From contig NZ_QUDR01000014.1 in assembly GCF_003477605.1 (NCBI RefSeq), positions 1 to 64,000 of the forward strand: 64,000 nucleotides of DNA, in the 5' to 3' direction. The DNA is from Clostridium sp. AF37-5. Its GTDB lineage: Bacteria > Bacillota > Clostridia > Lachnospirales > Lachnospiraceae. This document shows positions 25,311 to 33,446 of this stretch, one piece after another (position 1 is the stretch's first letter; each line of letters opens with the position of its first letter). Made by a program: the position numbers and the translations under genes. The notes under the pieces are model-generated. The model was not told the DNA's origin and did not search any database. It saw nothing but the letters and a program-made list of their open reading frames with translations.

Positions 25311-26702
25311 GTGAGTAACGAAAGTAAGAGTATGGCAGTGCCGGAAGAGAATAAAATGGGTGTCATGCCGGTCGGCAGGCTGTTATTTAGTATGTCGCTC
25401 CCAATGATGTTATCCATGCTGGTTCAGGCACTTTATAATATTGTAGATAGTATTTTTGTGGCGAAGTTATCGGAGGATGCTTTGTCTGCGGTTTCCCTTG
25501 CCTTTCCGCTTCAGACGTTAATTTTTGCGGTTGGCGGCGGTACCTGTGTAGGTGTGAATGCTCTTTTGTCAAGGGCGTTGGGAGAAAAGGATTTTAAGAA
25601 GGCGAATGATGTTGCGATGAATGGTGCTTTTTTGACAGTCCTCAGCTATGTTGTATTTTTAATCCTTGGTCTTACGGTAGTAAAACCATTTTATGTAGGA
25701 CAGTTAAATGGGACAAGTTCTCCGATTTATGGAATGGGCGTTGACTATTTGAGTACAGTCATGATATTTTCCATTGGTGTTTTTTGTCAGATGTATTTTG
25801 AGCGACTGTTGACTTCTACGGGGAAAACTGTGTATACAATGCTCTCCCAGCTTACCGGTGCGGTTATCAATATTATTTTAGATCCGATTTTGATTTTTGG
25901 GCTGCTTGGTGCACCGGCAATGGGCGTTACCGGTGCGGCTGTGGCAACCGTAATCGGACAGTGTGGAGCGGCGATTCTTTCTGCTGTATTTAATGTGAAA
26001 TTTAATCATGAGGTGGATTTGAAAATCAAAGGGTTCCGTCCGAGTGCTAAAATTATCGGACCAATTTATGCGATTGGAATTCCATCCATTATTATGCAGT
26101 CAATTGGTTCTGTTATGACTTATTGCATGAATCGGATTTTGATTGGATTTTCTTCGACGGCAACAGCAGTATTTGGTGTTTATTTTAAATTGCAGAGTTT
26201 CTTCTTTATGCCATTGTTTGGATTGAATAATGGAATTACACCGATTATTGCCTATAACTACGGAGCACAGAAAAAGCACAGAATGATAAAAACGATTAAA
26301 ATGAGTCTGGTTGTATCGTTCTGTTTGATGTTTATTGGTTTCTTGGGATTTGAACTGATTCCGGACAAATTACTGGGATTGTTTGAGGCTTCGACAGCGA
26401 TGCTTACAATTGGAGTTCCGGCACTTCGTATTATTGGAATCCACTTTTTGATTGCTTGGTTCTGCATTATTGCAGGTACGGTATTCCAGTCTTTGGGAAA
26501 GGCTGTTTACAGCATGGTGGTTTCGGTTATGCGTCAGCTTGTCGTACTGATTCCGGCTGCATATCTTCTGGCTCATTTTGGCGGCTTGCATGCCACTTGG
26601 TGGTCATTCCCGATTGCGGAGAGTATGTCACTTGCGGTATCAACGATATTTCTTATGAGGATTTACAAAAAAATCATCAAACCGCTGCCGGATAAGGAAT
26701 AA
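25311..26702 (+). CDS. MATE-family multidrug efflux transporter
   Basis: 463 aa starting at GTG 25311, eight bases after AAAGGAGG. Twelve membrane segments in two similar halves, with typical MATE stretches LPMMLSMLVQALYNIVDSIF (residues about 29-48), GVNALLSRALGEKDF and PIIAYNYGAQKKHRM at the start of the second half. Such proteins export cationic compounds using Na+ or H+ gradients. The substrate is not predictable. It is followed by a hairpin at 26737-26781 that may end its transcript. Confidence 0.9.
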   Translation: MSNESKSMAVPEENKMGVMPVGRLLFSMSLPMMLSMLVQALYNIVDSIFVAKLSEDALSAVSLAFPLQTLIFAVGGGTCVGVNALLSRALGEKDFKKANDVAMNGAFLTVLSYVVFLILGLTVVKPFYVGQLNGTSSPIYGMGVDYLSTVMIFSIGVFCQMYFERLLTSTGKTVYTMLSQLTGAVINIILDPILIFGLLGAPAMGVTGAAVATVIGQCGAAILSAVFNVKFNHEVDLKIKGFRPSAKIIGPIYAIGIPSIIMQSIGSVMTYCMNRILIGFSSTATAVFGVYFKLQSFFFMPLFGLNNGITPIIAYNYGAQKKHRMIKTIKMSLVVSFCLMFIGFLGFELIPDKLLGLFEASTAMLTIGVPALRIIGIHFLIAWFCIIAGTVFQSLGKAVYSMVVSVMRQLVVLIPAAYLLAHFGGLHATWWSFPIAESMSLAVSTIFLMRIYKKIIKPLPDKE

Positions 26703-26736
26703 AAATAATATAAAAAATTGTTTTTTTGCAACTTTT

Positions 26737-26781
26737 CCTCCTTTTGAATCGTCTTATATATAAAGACAATACAAAAGGAGG
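26737..26781 (+). promoter_or_regulatory. 5' hairpin masking the ribosome site of the leucine-rich-repeat gene
   Basis: CCTCCTTTTG (26737-26746) is the exact complement of CAAAAGGAGG (26772-26781), which contains the Shine-Dalgarno site of the next gene. An inner stem GTCTT/AAGAC (26751-26755 with 26763-26767) continues the hairpin. Folded RNA would hide the ribosome site. The U-rich stretch after it (TTTTATTAT) means it could instead terminate transcripts arriving from the MATE gene. Confidence 0.7.
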
Positions 26782-26788
26782 TTTTATT

Positions 26789-28096
26789 ATGATGAGAAAC
26801 AAAAGAATACTGGGTGGAGCGTTACTGTTGTCTATGTCATTGCTTGGCGGCGGTTTAAATATGGGATTTTCAAATAACGGACAGCCTGCTATTGTGAAAG
26901 CAGCTGACACAAAAAGCCAAAGCACACTGGCGGGATGGAATACAGGCAAAGAGGTAACCTATAAAGGTTCGGAAGCTACATATCATGCGTATTTATCCGA
27001 AGATGGAAAAAATGCATGGATTTATCTTGTAGAAACAACAAACAAGACAAAATCCTTAAAGTTTCCGGATACGGTAGAAGGAGCTGTTGTGACAAGAGTA
27101 GGTTATGACACGGCACTTCGCAAATTGGAAGATGCAGATGAATTTAACCAGAACATTTCCGGTGTGACCGTTGAGTATGCACATGGTGTTGACGGCTGGA
27201 GCGAAAAGACGATAAATGTTGAATCCGTTGTTCTGCCAAAGAACTTGACGATATTAGAGTCAACAGCGCTTAGCGGACTTCGTAAAGTTAAGAGTATTAC
27301 AATTCCGGATGGTGTGCAGAAAATTAGTGCAGAAACATTTTATGGCTGTAAGAGTCTTAAGGAAGTGAAATTGCCAAAATCACTTGCTTCCTTTGACAAT
27401 TACACATCCTTTTCCGCCTGTCCGAAACTTTCCAAAGTCACACTTTCGAAGGAAAATAAAAGCTTTAAAATGCAGAAAGGCCTGTTATTAAATAAGAAGG
27501 GGACAAAGCTTATCTGGGCAGTGCCGGCGAAAAATAAAATTACAGTTCCTGATAGTGTTACTTCGATTGCGGATAATGCACTCAAAGCAGGAAAAGCAAC
27601 AAGTGTTTATCTTGGCAAGAAGGTGAAAATAATTGGTAAAGATGCCATTGCCGGAAAGAAGATAACGAAGGTAAGTATTTCTAAGAAAAACAAATGCTTG
27701 GGAAAACAGGGACAGTGCATTTACGAGAAAAAGAGTGGTAAGTTATTAATTGCTGTTGCGAAAAAGAATGTAGTAAAAATAGGAAATAAGGTAAAACTGA
27801 TTAGTGAGGATGCTTCTCTTTGCGGCAGTCGTCAGTTGAAGAAATTGGATATCGGGGCAAGTGTAAAGACATTACAGGGAGCATGGGGTGAATTTTATCG
27901 TGCCGGTTATGTGACGACGACAAAAGTTTATTTTCGTTCTAAGAATCCACCGAAACTGACACAGAATAATGATAAAAATTATTGTTATCTTCCAATTTTC
28001 AGAGATGTGTATGTGCCGAAAGCATCCTTGAAAAAGTACAAAAAATGGTATAAGAAAAATGATGCCCTTCAATTTGTGAAGCTTAAGACCTTTTGA
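26789..28096 (+). CDS. secreted BspA-like leucine-rich-repeat protein
   Basis: 435 aa from ATG 26789 behind AAAAGGAGG. A signal peptide (basic start, ILGGALLLSMSLLGGGLNMG, probable cleavage after VKA near residue 39) precedes an extracellular domain. LRR_5 type repeats are visible, for example ITIPDGVQKISAETFYGCKS and LKEVKLPKSLASF, VTSIADNALKAGK and KITKVSISKKNK. It ends with a lysine/tyrosine-rich segment without an LPXTG anchor. Such proteins bind host or surface ligands; no enzymatic motif is seen. The start of the family repeats after the signal peptide argues against the longer upstream frame, which would also run through the hairpin. Confidence 0.82.
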   Translation: MMRNKRILGGALLLSMSLLGGGLNMGFSNNGQPAIVKAADTKSQSTLAGWNTGKEVTYKGSEATYHAYLSEDGKNAWIYLVETTNKTKSLKFPDTVEGAVVTRVGYDTALRKLEDADEFNQNISGVTVEYAHGVDGWSEKTINVESVVLPKNLTILESTALSGLRKVKSITIPDGVQKISAETFYGCKSLKEVKLPKSLASFDNYTSFSACPKLSKVTLSKENKSFKMQKGLLLNKKGTKLIWAVPAKNKITVPDSVTSIADNALKAGKATSVYLGKKVKIIGKDAIAGKKITKVSISKKNKCLGKQGQCIYEKKSGKLLIAVAKKNVVKIGNKVKLISEDASLCGSRQLKKLDIGASVKTLQGAWGEFYRAGYVTTTKVYFRSKNPPKLTQNNDKNYCYLPIFRDVYVPKASLKKYKKWYKKNDALQFVKLKTF

Positions 28097-28121
28097 CAAT
28101 AACCCGAATAAATGGTACAAT
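28093..28121 (+). promoter_or_regulatory. promoter of the CdaR-like regulator / ftsEX operon
   Basis: TTGACA (28093-28098), 17-bp spacer and TACAAT (28116-28121), the -35 box overlapping the stop codon of the leucine-rich-repeat gene. Confidence 0.8.
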
Positions 28122-28181
28122 GGGGAGAAATGAGGTGTTGTGAACGAAAAGTACAAAAGGAGTAGTTAAGGAGGGGCATAA

Positions 28182-29270
28182 ATGATATCAAACCAGATTT
28201 TGCAAAATACAATTGATGGTGTAAAAGGAATTACAAAAATAGACCTTAGTGTAGTGGATGCCGATGGAAATGTATTGGCAGAGACGGCAGGTGACAGTGA
28301 AGATTACTGTGCGACTGTTAAGATATTTGCGGATTCGCCGGCAGACAGTCAGGCGATTTTGGGATACCAGTTTTTTAAGGTTTATGATGAGAGCCAGTTA
28401 GAATACATTGTGGTGGCAAAGGGAGAGGCCGAGGATGTATATATGATTGGAAAGATTGTTGTATTCCAGATTCAGAACTTATTAGTTGCCTATAAAGAAC
28501 GTTATGACAAAGATAACTTTATTAAGAATCTTTTGCTTGATAACCTCCTTTTGGTTGATATTTTTAACCGTGCGAAGAAACTTCATATCGAGATGAACGC
28601 ACGCCGGGTTGTTTATATTGTAGAGACAAGTAAGGAAAAAGATAATGGTGCCTTAGAGACTGTACGCAGCATGTTTGCCGGTGGCAACAAGGATTTCATC
28701 ACGGCAGTGGATGAGAAAAACATCATTATCGTAAAAGAAATTAAGGACAAAGATACTTACGAGGATTTGGAGAAAACCGCACAGGTTATCGTAGATATGT
28801 TAAATACTGAGGCAATGGCACGTGTACGTGTGGCGTTTGGAACGATTATCAAGGATATCAAGGAAGTTTCAAGATCCTATAAAGAAGCGAAGATGGCACT
28901 GGATGTTGGAAAGATCTTTTACAGTGACAAAAAGGTAATGGCGTATAGTAATCTGGGAATTGGACGGCTGATTTACCAGCTTCCGCTGCCACTTTGTAAA
29001 ATGTTTATTAAAGAAATTTTCGATGACAACACACCGGATAATTTCGACGAAGAAACCTTGACGACAATTAACAAGTTCTTTGAAAATAACTTAAATGTTT
29101 CGGAGACATCGAGACAGCTTTACATCCATCGAAATACGCTTGTTTATCGTTTGGATAAATTGCAAAAGAGCACCGGACTTGATTTGCGTGTGTTTGAGGA
29201 TGCGATTACATTCCGCATTGCGTTGATGGTTGTGAAGTATATGAACTATTTGGAGACCATTGAGTATTAA
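28182..29270 (+). CDS. CdaR/PucR-type transcriptional regulator
   Basis: 362 aa. The N-terminal region (MISNQILQNTIDGVKGITKI, DLSVVDADGNVLAET) resembles the sugar-diacid-recognition sensor domain. A central GGDEF-like/CdaR domain (ARVRVAFGTIIKDIKEVSRS, YKEAKMALDVGKIF) follows, then a PucR helix-turn-helix (NLNVSETSRQLYIHRNTLVY). Ligand and targets are unknown. Position just 22 nt before ftsE and the shared promoter suggest it is transcribed with the division/wall genes and may regulate them; this is inference. The start follows AAGGAGGGG. Confidence 0.82.
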   Translation: MISNQILQNTIDGVKGITKIDLSVVDADGNVLAETAGDSEDYCATVKIFADSPADSQAILGYQFFKVYDESQLEYIVVAKGEAEDVYMIGKIVVFQIQNLLVAYKERYDKDNFIKNLLLDNLLLVDIFNRAKKLHIEMNARRVVYIVETSKEKDNGALETVRSMFAGGNKDFITAVDEKNIIIVKEIKDKDTYEDLEKTAQVIVDMLNTEAMARVRVAFGTIIKDIKEVSRSYKEAKMALDVGKIFYSDKKVMAYSNLGIGRLIYQLPLPLCKMFIKEIFDDNTPDNFDEETLTTINKFFENNLNVSETSRQLYIHRNTLVYRLDKLQKSTGLDLRVFEDAITFRIALMVVKYMNYLETIEY

Positions 29271-29292
29271 TTGACGAGAGAGGTTTTGTATC

Positions 29293-30009
29293 ATGGAAAC
29301 AAAGAAAAAGGTGATACCTATTATTGCAATGGATCATATCAGTAAGCAGTATTCTACAGGTGTGGAAGCGCTAAGTGATGTATCCATTCGCATTCATAAA
29401 GGCGAATTTGTATTCGTAGTTGGTAAAAGTGGATCTGGCAAGTCCACTTTTATTAAATTGCTTTTAAAAGAGTTAAATCCGACCGAAGGCCGTATATTTG
29501 TCGGTGGCAGACAGGTGACAAATTTGAAGCGCAAACAGGTTTCGTTATACCGGAGAAAGATTGGTGTGGTATTTCAGGATTTTCGTCTATTAAAGAATAA
29601 GACGGTATTTGAAAATGTTGCCTTTGCACAGGAAATCATCGGCATGACCAAAAGGGATATTGCAAGAAATGTTCCAATTATGTTAGAGATGGTTGGGTTA
29701 AAAGGGAAAGAGAAGATGTATCCGCACGAATTATCCGGCGGAGAGCAGCAGCGTGTAGCGATTGCCAGAGCACTGATTAACCAGCCGACTATTTTGCTGG
29801 CGGACGAGCCGACGGGAAATCTTGACCCCAAGACAGCATGGGATATTATGATGTTGTTGGAGGAAGTAAACAAAATGGGTACAACAGTTGTTGTTGTAAC
29901 TCATAATAATGATGTTGTGGATGTCATGCAAAAGCGTGTTATAAATTTAGAGGATGGCGTTTTGGTAAGAGATGAAAAGAAAGGTGGTTATCAGGTTGAA
30001 GGGGATTAA
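29293..30009 (+). CDS. ftsE: cell division ATP-binding protein FtsE
   Basis: 238 aa with Walker A GKSGSGKSTFIKLLLKE near residue 44, the FtsE-typical FQDFRLLKNKTVFENVAFA Q-loop region, signature LSGGEQQRVAIARAL and Walker B LLADEPTGNLDPK. It drives the FtsX membrane protein, transmitting ATP hydrolysis across the membrane to activate a wall hydrolase at the septum. It overlaps ftsX by 14 nt or more, and the hydrolase partner gene follows ftsX. Confidence 0.95.
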   Translation: METKKKVIPIIAMDHISKQYSTGVEALSDVSIRIHKGEFVFVVGKSGSGKSTFIKLLLKELNPTEGRIFVGGRQVTNLKRKQVSLYRRKIGVVFQDFRLLKNKTVFENVAFAQEIIGMTKRDIARNVPIMLEMVGLKGKEKMYPHELSGGEQQRVAIARALINQPTILLADEPTGNLDPKTAWDIMMLLEEVNKMGTTVVVVTHNNDVVDVMQKRVINLEDGVLVRDEKKGGYQVEGD

Positions 30010-30907
30010 TTTATTTTTTCACAGCATCAAACAAGGACTAGCAAATCTGAGAAAAAACCGTATGTTTACCCTGGCTTCCATGGGAACGATTGCAGCCTGT
30101 CTATTTGTCTTCGGCTTGTTTTATTTTGTGCTCAGTAATTTCCAGAATATTCTTCACTCGGCAGAACAGTCAGTGGGAATTTCTGTATTTTTTGAAGAAA
30201 ATCTTTCGGAAAAACAGATTGCTGATATTGGACAAAAAATTGAGAAAAGAGATGAAGTGGAGCGGATAGAATACATTTCTGCTGCACAGGCATGGGAAGA
30301 CTTTAAACAGGAAAACTTTTCTAAGACACCGGAACTGGCAGAAAGCTTTGGGGATGATAATCCGTTAGCGGAATCAGCATCTTATGCTATTTACTGCAAG
30401 GATTTGGAACGACAGTCTACGTTAGTAGAATACTTAAAAAACATAAAAGGAATCCGAAGGATTAAGGAAGCGGATGAAATCGAAGAAGGCTTTTCGAGTG
30501 TTAATAAACTGGTTGGTGGTGTGTCACTGGTGCTGATTGTTGTGCTTTTACTTGTATCCGTATTTTTGATTCATTCGACAATTGCGACCGGAATCGCCGT
30601 AAGAAAACCGGAAATTGCGATTATGCGTCTGATGGGAGCGTCTGACTTTTTTATCTGGGCGCCGTTTATTGTGGAAGGCGTAGTGATTGGTTTGATTGGT
30701 TCAATTATTCCCCTTATTGTGTTGGGGATTTCATACGGACGGATTCTTACTTATATAACAACACATTTTTCTCTTTTTTCGGAGGGACTTGCTTTCCTTA
30801 CGACAGGAGAAGTTTTTGTGATGTTAGTTCCGATTTCACTGATTTTGGGTGTTGGAATTGGATTCTTTGGCAGTTTTATTACGGTGCGGAGAAATTTAAA
30901 TATTTAG
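29996..30907 (+). CDS. ftsX: cell division membrane protein FtsX
   Basis: 303 aa if started at TTG 29996, which has AAGGTGG at 29981-29987; ATG 29972 in the same frame is the alternative but lacks a ribosome site. It has four membrane segments: the first TLASMGTIAACLFVFGLFYF, then a large external loop (SVGISVFFEENLSEKQIADI to about residue 170), then VGGVSLVLIVVLLLVSVFL and two more. The permease motif EIAIMRLMGASDFFIWAPF is typical. It should carry the signal from FtsE to the coiled-coil hydrolase encoded next. Confidence 0.93.
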   Translation: MKGINLFFHSIKQGLANLRKNRMFTLASMGTIAACLFVFGLFYFVLSNFQNILHSAEQSVGISVFFEENLSEKQIADIGQKIEKRDEVERIEYISAAQAWEDFKQENFSKTPELAESFGDDNPLAESASYAIYCKDLERQSTLVEYLKNIKGIRRIKEADEIEEGFSSVNKLVGGVSLVLIVVLLLVSVFLIHSTIATGIAVRKPEIAIMRLMGASDFFIWAPFIVEGVVIGLIGSIIPLIVLGISYGRILTYITTHFSLFSEGLAFLTTGEVFVMLVPISLILGVGIGFFGSFITVRRNLNI

Positions 30908-30919
30908 GAAGTGATAAAG

Positions 30920-32113
30920 ATGAGAAGAAAATGGCTGTTGTGTGGCATATTGTGCGGCGTTGTGTCGCTTTCTGTGTTTGGACAAAACGTAGGTGCCACA
31001 AACTATGATAAGCAGATTAAAGAAACAGAAAAACAGCAGAAAGAATGGGAAAACAAGGCGGATAGTCTGCAAAAGGAAATTGAAGAGATTCAGGCCGATA
31101 AAGACGATACCTTAAAATATATTGAGAAGTTAGATAAAAAAACAGCATCTCTGGAAGAAGAATTAGAGAAACTTCATGCACAGGTTACGTCGTCTGGAAA
31201 AAAGTTAAAGGCAATTCAGAAGGAATTAGCAAAGGCACAGAAGGAAAAAGAAAAGCAGTATACGACGATGAAGCGGCGCATAAAATATATGTATGAAAAT
31301 GGAAATCAGGAATATCTTGATATTATATTTGGAGCAAAAAGTATTTCTGATTTGTTGAACCGCTCAGAGTATGTTGAAAAAATTTCCGAATATGATAACA
31401 AAGTGTTTGCGCATTTTAAGAAGGCAGCACTTACGGTGCAGCAAAAGGAGAAACAGCGTGAACAGCAGACAAATGAGTTAAAGGAATTAGAAACAAAAAC
31501 AAGGGAAGAAAAGCAAGCGGTGTCCGAGTTAAAGGCGGATAAGAAAACAGAATTGGATAAGATTGATAAAGCGATGGAAAAATCGCAGGATCAAGTAAGT
31601 GAGTACACGAAAAAAGCGCTGGAAGCGGAAAATCAGGTGGAAGCACTGCTTCAGAAAAAACAGGATGAGATTGACCGTGAAATGGCGGCAGGCGGCGGAA
31701 ATTCCGGCGGCAGCACAACAGGATTTGGCTGGCCGTTAAAAGGTGGCGCCGGACGTATTTCTTCGGGATTTGGTGGCAGAAAAAGTCCGACTGCAGGTGC
31801 CAGCACATATCATAAAGGTGTCGATTTGGCTGCACCTTCGGGAACGCCGATATTAGCAGTCGGCAGCGGAAAAGTAGTGACCGCTACGTATAGTTCGAGT
31901 GCCGGAAATTATATTATGATTTCGCATGGCAACCGTTTGTATACGGTATATATGCACTGTTCCAGACTTGCAGTGAGTGCCGGAAAACAGGTAACAAAAG
32001 GACAAGTAATCGGGTATGTTGGATCGACCGGTATATCGACCGGAGCACATCTCCATTTTGGTGTTACGAAAAATGGAAGTTATGTGAACCCGTTAAATTA
32101 TATTTCGAGATAA
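30920..32113 (+). CDS. PcsB/CwlO/EnvC-like murein hydrolase (coiled coil plus M23 peptidase)
   Basis: 397 aa from ATG 30920 behind AGGAAG; an upstream GTG overlaps that site. A signal sequence (LLCGILCGVVSLSVFGQNVG) is followed by two long coiled-coil stretches (residues about 30-255), a Gly-rich hinge (AAGGGNSGGSTTG) and an M23 domain. The M23 domain has the zinc motif HKGVDLAAPSGTPI and the HLH motif GAHLHFGV, so it is an active LytM fold, unlike degenerate EnvC. The coiled coil is the region by which FtsX opens such hydrolases. It should cut peptide cross-links at the division site. It is 12 nt after ftsX. Confidence 0.9.
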   Translation: MRRKWLLCGILCGVVSLSVFGQNVGATNYDKQIKETEKQQKEWENKADSLQKEIEEIQADKDDTLKYIEKLDKKTASLEEELEKLHAQVTSSGKKLKAIQKELAKAQKEKEKQYTTMKRRIKYMYENGNQEYLDIIFGAKSISDLLNRSEYVEKISEYDNKVFAHFKKAALTVQQKEKQREQQTNELKELETKTREEKQAVSELKADKKTELDKIDKAMEKSQDQVSEYTKKALEAENQVEALLQKKQDEIDREMAAGGGNSGGSTTGFGWPLKGGAGRISSGFGGRKSPTAGASTYHKGVDLAAPSGTPILAVGSGKVVTATYSSSAGNYIMISHGNRLYTVYMHCSRLAVSAGKQVTKGQVIGYVGSTGISTGAHLHFGVTKNGSYVNPLNYISR

Positions 32114-32129
32114 TGGAGGATAGTGAAAG

Positions 32130-33335
32130 ATGAGGAAAAGACGAGGCAGTGGTTTTTTTGCCGGAATATTTGTTGGCGTATTGTTTTCTATGACATTTTT
32201 TCTTGTCATGTATTTTTTAGATATACAGATTCTGCCGGCGTCCTCTCTTGCGTCGGATATTAGAAACCGTGCAGAAATTGTGGAATCGTACATTGACAGC
32301 TATTACTGGAAGGACGATGTATCGGATCAAACAATTTCGGAATATGCCGCAAAAGGAATGGTAGCGGCACTTGGCGATAAGTATTCAGCGTATTTTACCA
32401 GTGAAGAATTAAAAAGCAGTATGGAAGATGTAGAAGGAGATTACGAGGGAATCGGTGCAAGTGTGCGCTACGATGAAAAAACAAAAAACAAGACGATTCA
32501 GGAAGTGCAGAAAGGCAGACCGGCACAGAAAGCCGGATTAAAAGCCGGAGATATTCTGCTTTCTGTAAATGGCGAGGACGTAACAAAATTGTCATTAAAT
32601 GATACCATTCAGAAGATTAAAGGAAAAGAAGGAAAAAAATCAGAACTCGTTGTTTTGCGGGAAGAAAATGGAGAAAAGACAAAGAAGAAAATTACGGTGA
32701 CCTGTGAAAAGATTGTTAATCAGACGGTTACACATCGGATGTTGTCCGGGAAAACCGGTTATATTGCCATTACTTCTTTTACAAAGGAAACGGTAAAACA
32801 ATATGAGAATGCGCTTTCTGACTTAGAGAAGAAGGGACAGAAGGGATTGGTTGTAGATTTGCGAGGCAATGGCGGTGGTTCACTGACGGCGGTTGTGGAT
32901 ATTCTTGACCGGATGCTTCCAAAAGGAAAACTGATAACGGAAAAAAATAAAGTAAATGGTGATAAAGTATATACCTCAACCGATGAAAAGCATTTTGATA
33001 AGCCGGTGGCAGTTTTGATTAATGGGGGAAGTGCCAGTGCTTCGGAAGTTTTTGCCGGCTGTATGCAAGACCGGAAAGCGGCTTCGTTAGTCGGTGTCAA
33101 AAGTTTTGGGAAAGGAATTGTACAGACTATTTTTTCTCTGGAAAAATCGTGTGGTGGCGGAATTAAACTGACAACTGGGGAATATTTGCTGCCAAGCGGC
33201 AGATGTATTCAGGGCAAAGGGTTGACTCCGGATGTGGAAGCAAAGAATCCTTCTGATTTGAAGCAATTCGGTGGAAAAGACGATTACCAGCTGCAAAAAG
33301 CAGTGGAAGTGATAAATGAAAAAACAGCCGAATAA
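32130..33335 (+). CDS. S41-family carboxy-terminal processing protease (CtpA-like)
   Basis: 401 aa from ATG 32130 behind TGGAGGA. N-terminal membrane anchor (GIFVGVLFSMTFFLVMYFL), PDZ domain near 95-185 (GIGASVRYDEK, AGLKAGDILLSVNGEDV) and S41 protease domain with DLRGNGGGSL, the nucleophile Ser in NGGSASASEVFAG and the catalytic Lys in KSFGKGIVQ. It cleaves secreted or membrane proteins at C-termini outside the membrane. In several bacteria Ctp proteases degrade wall hydrolases, so placement directly after the FtsEX-controlled hydrolase suggests turnover of that pathway. It is the last gene of the operon. Confidence 0.92.
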   Translation: MRKRRGSGFFAGIFVGVLFSMTFFLVMYFLDIQILPASSLASDIRNRAEIVESYIDSYYWKDDVSDQTISEYAAKGMVAALGDKYSAYFTSEELKSSMEDVEGDYEGIGASVRYDEKTKNKTIQEVQKGRPAQKAGLKAGDILLSVNGEDVTKLSLNDTIQKIKGKEGKKSELVVLREENGEKTKKKITVTCEKIVNQTVTHRMLSGKTGYIAITSFTKETVKQYENALSDLEKKGQKGLVVDLRGNGGGSLTAVVDILDRMLPKGKLITEKNKVNGDKVYTSTDEKHFDKPVAVLINGGSASASEVFAGCMQDRKAASLVGVKSFGKGIVQTIFSLEKSCGGGIKLTTGEYLLPSGRCIQGKGLTPDVEAKNPSDLKQFGGKDDYQLQKAVEVINEKTAE

Positions 33336-33340
33336 GTAAA

Positions 33341-33368
33341 AGACACAAAAATTTCACATTTTGTGTCT
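33341..33368. terminator. hairpin after the ftsEX-ctpA operon
   Basis: AGACACAAAA (33341-33350) pairs perfectly with TTTTGTGTCT (33359-33368) around an 8-nt loop, directly after the stop. The downstream T tract is weak (CTCC). Confidence 0.65.
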
Positions 33369-33377
33369 CTCCTAGAG

Positions 33378-33407
33378 TTGCGTTAGCGAATCAAACGGTG
33401 TTATACT
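33378..33407 (+). promoter_or_regulatory. promoter of the RND exporter gene
   Basis: TTGCGT (33378-33383), 18-bp spacer and TATACT (33402-33407), 39 nt before the ATG at 33447. Confidence 0.55.
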
Positions 33408-33446
33408 CGACTAATAGTCATTTTAGAAAAAGGGAGGAACTTTCAG

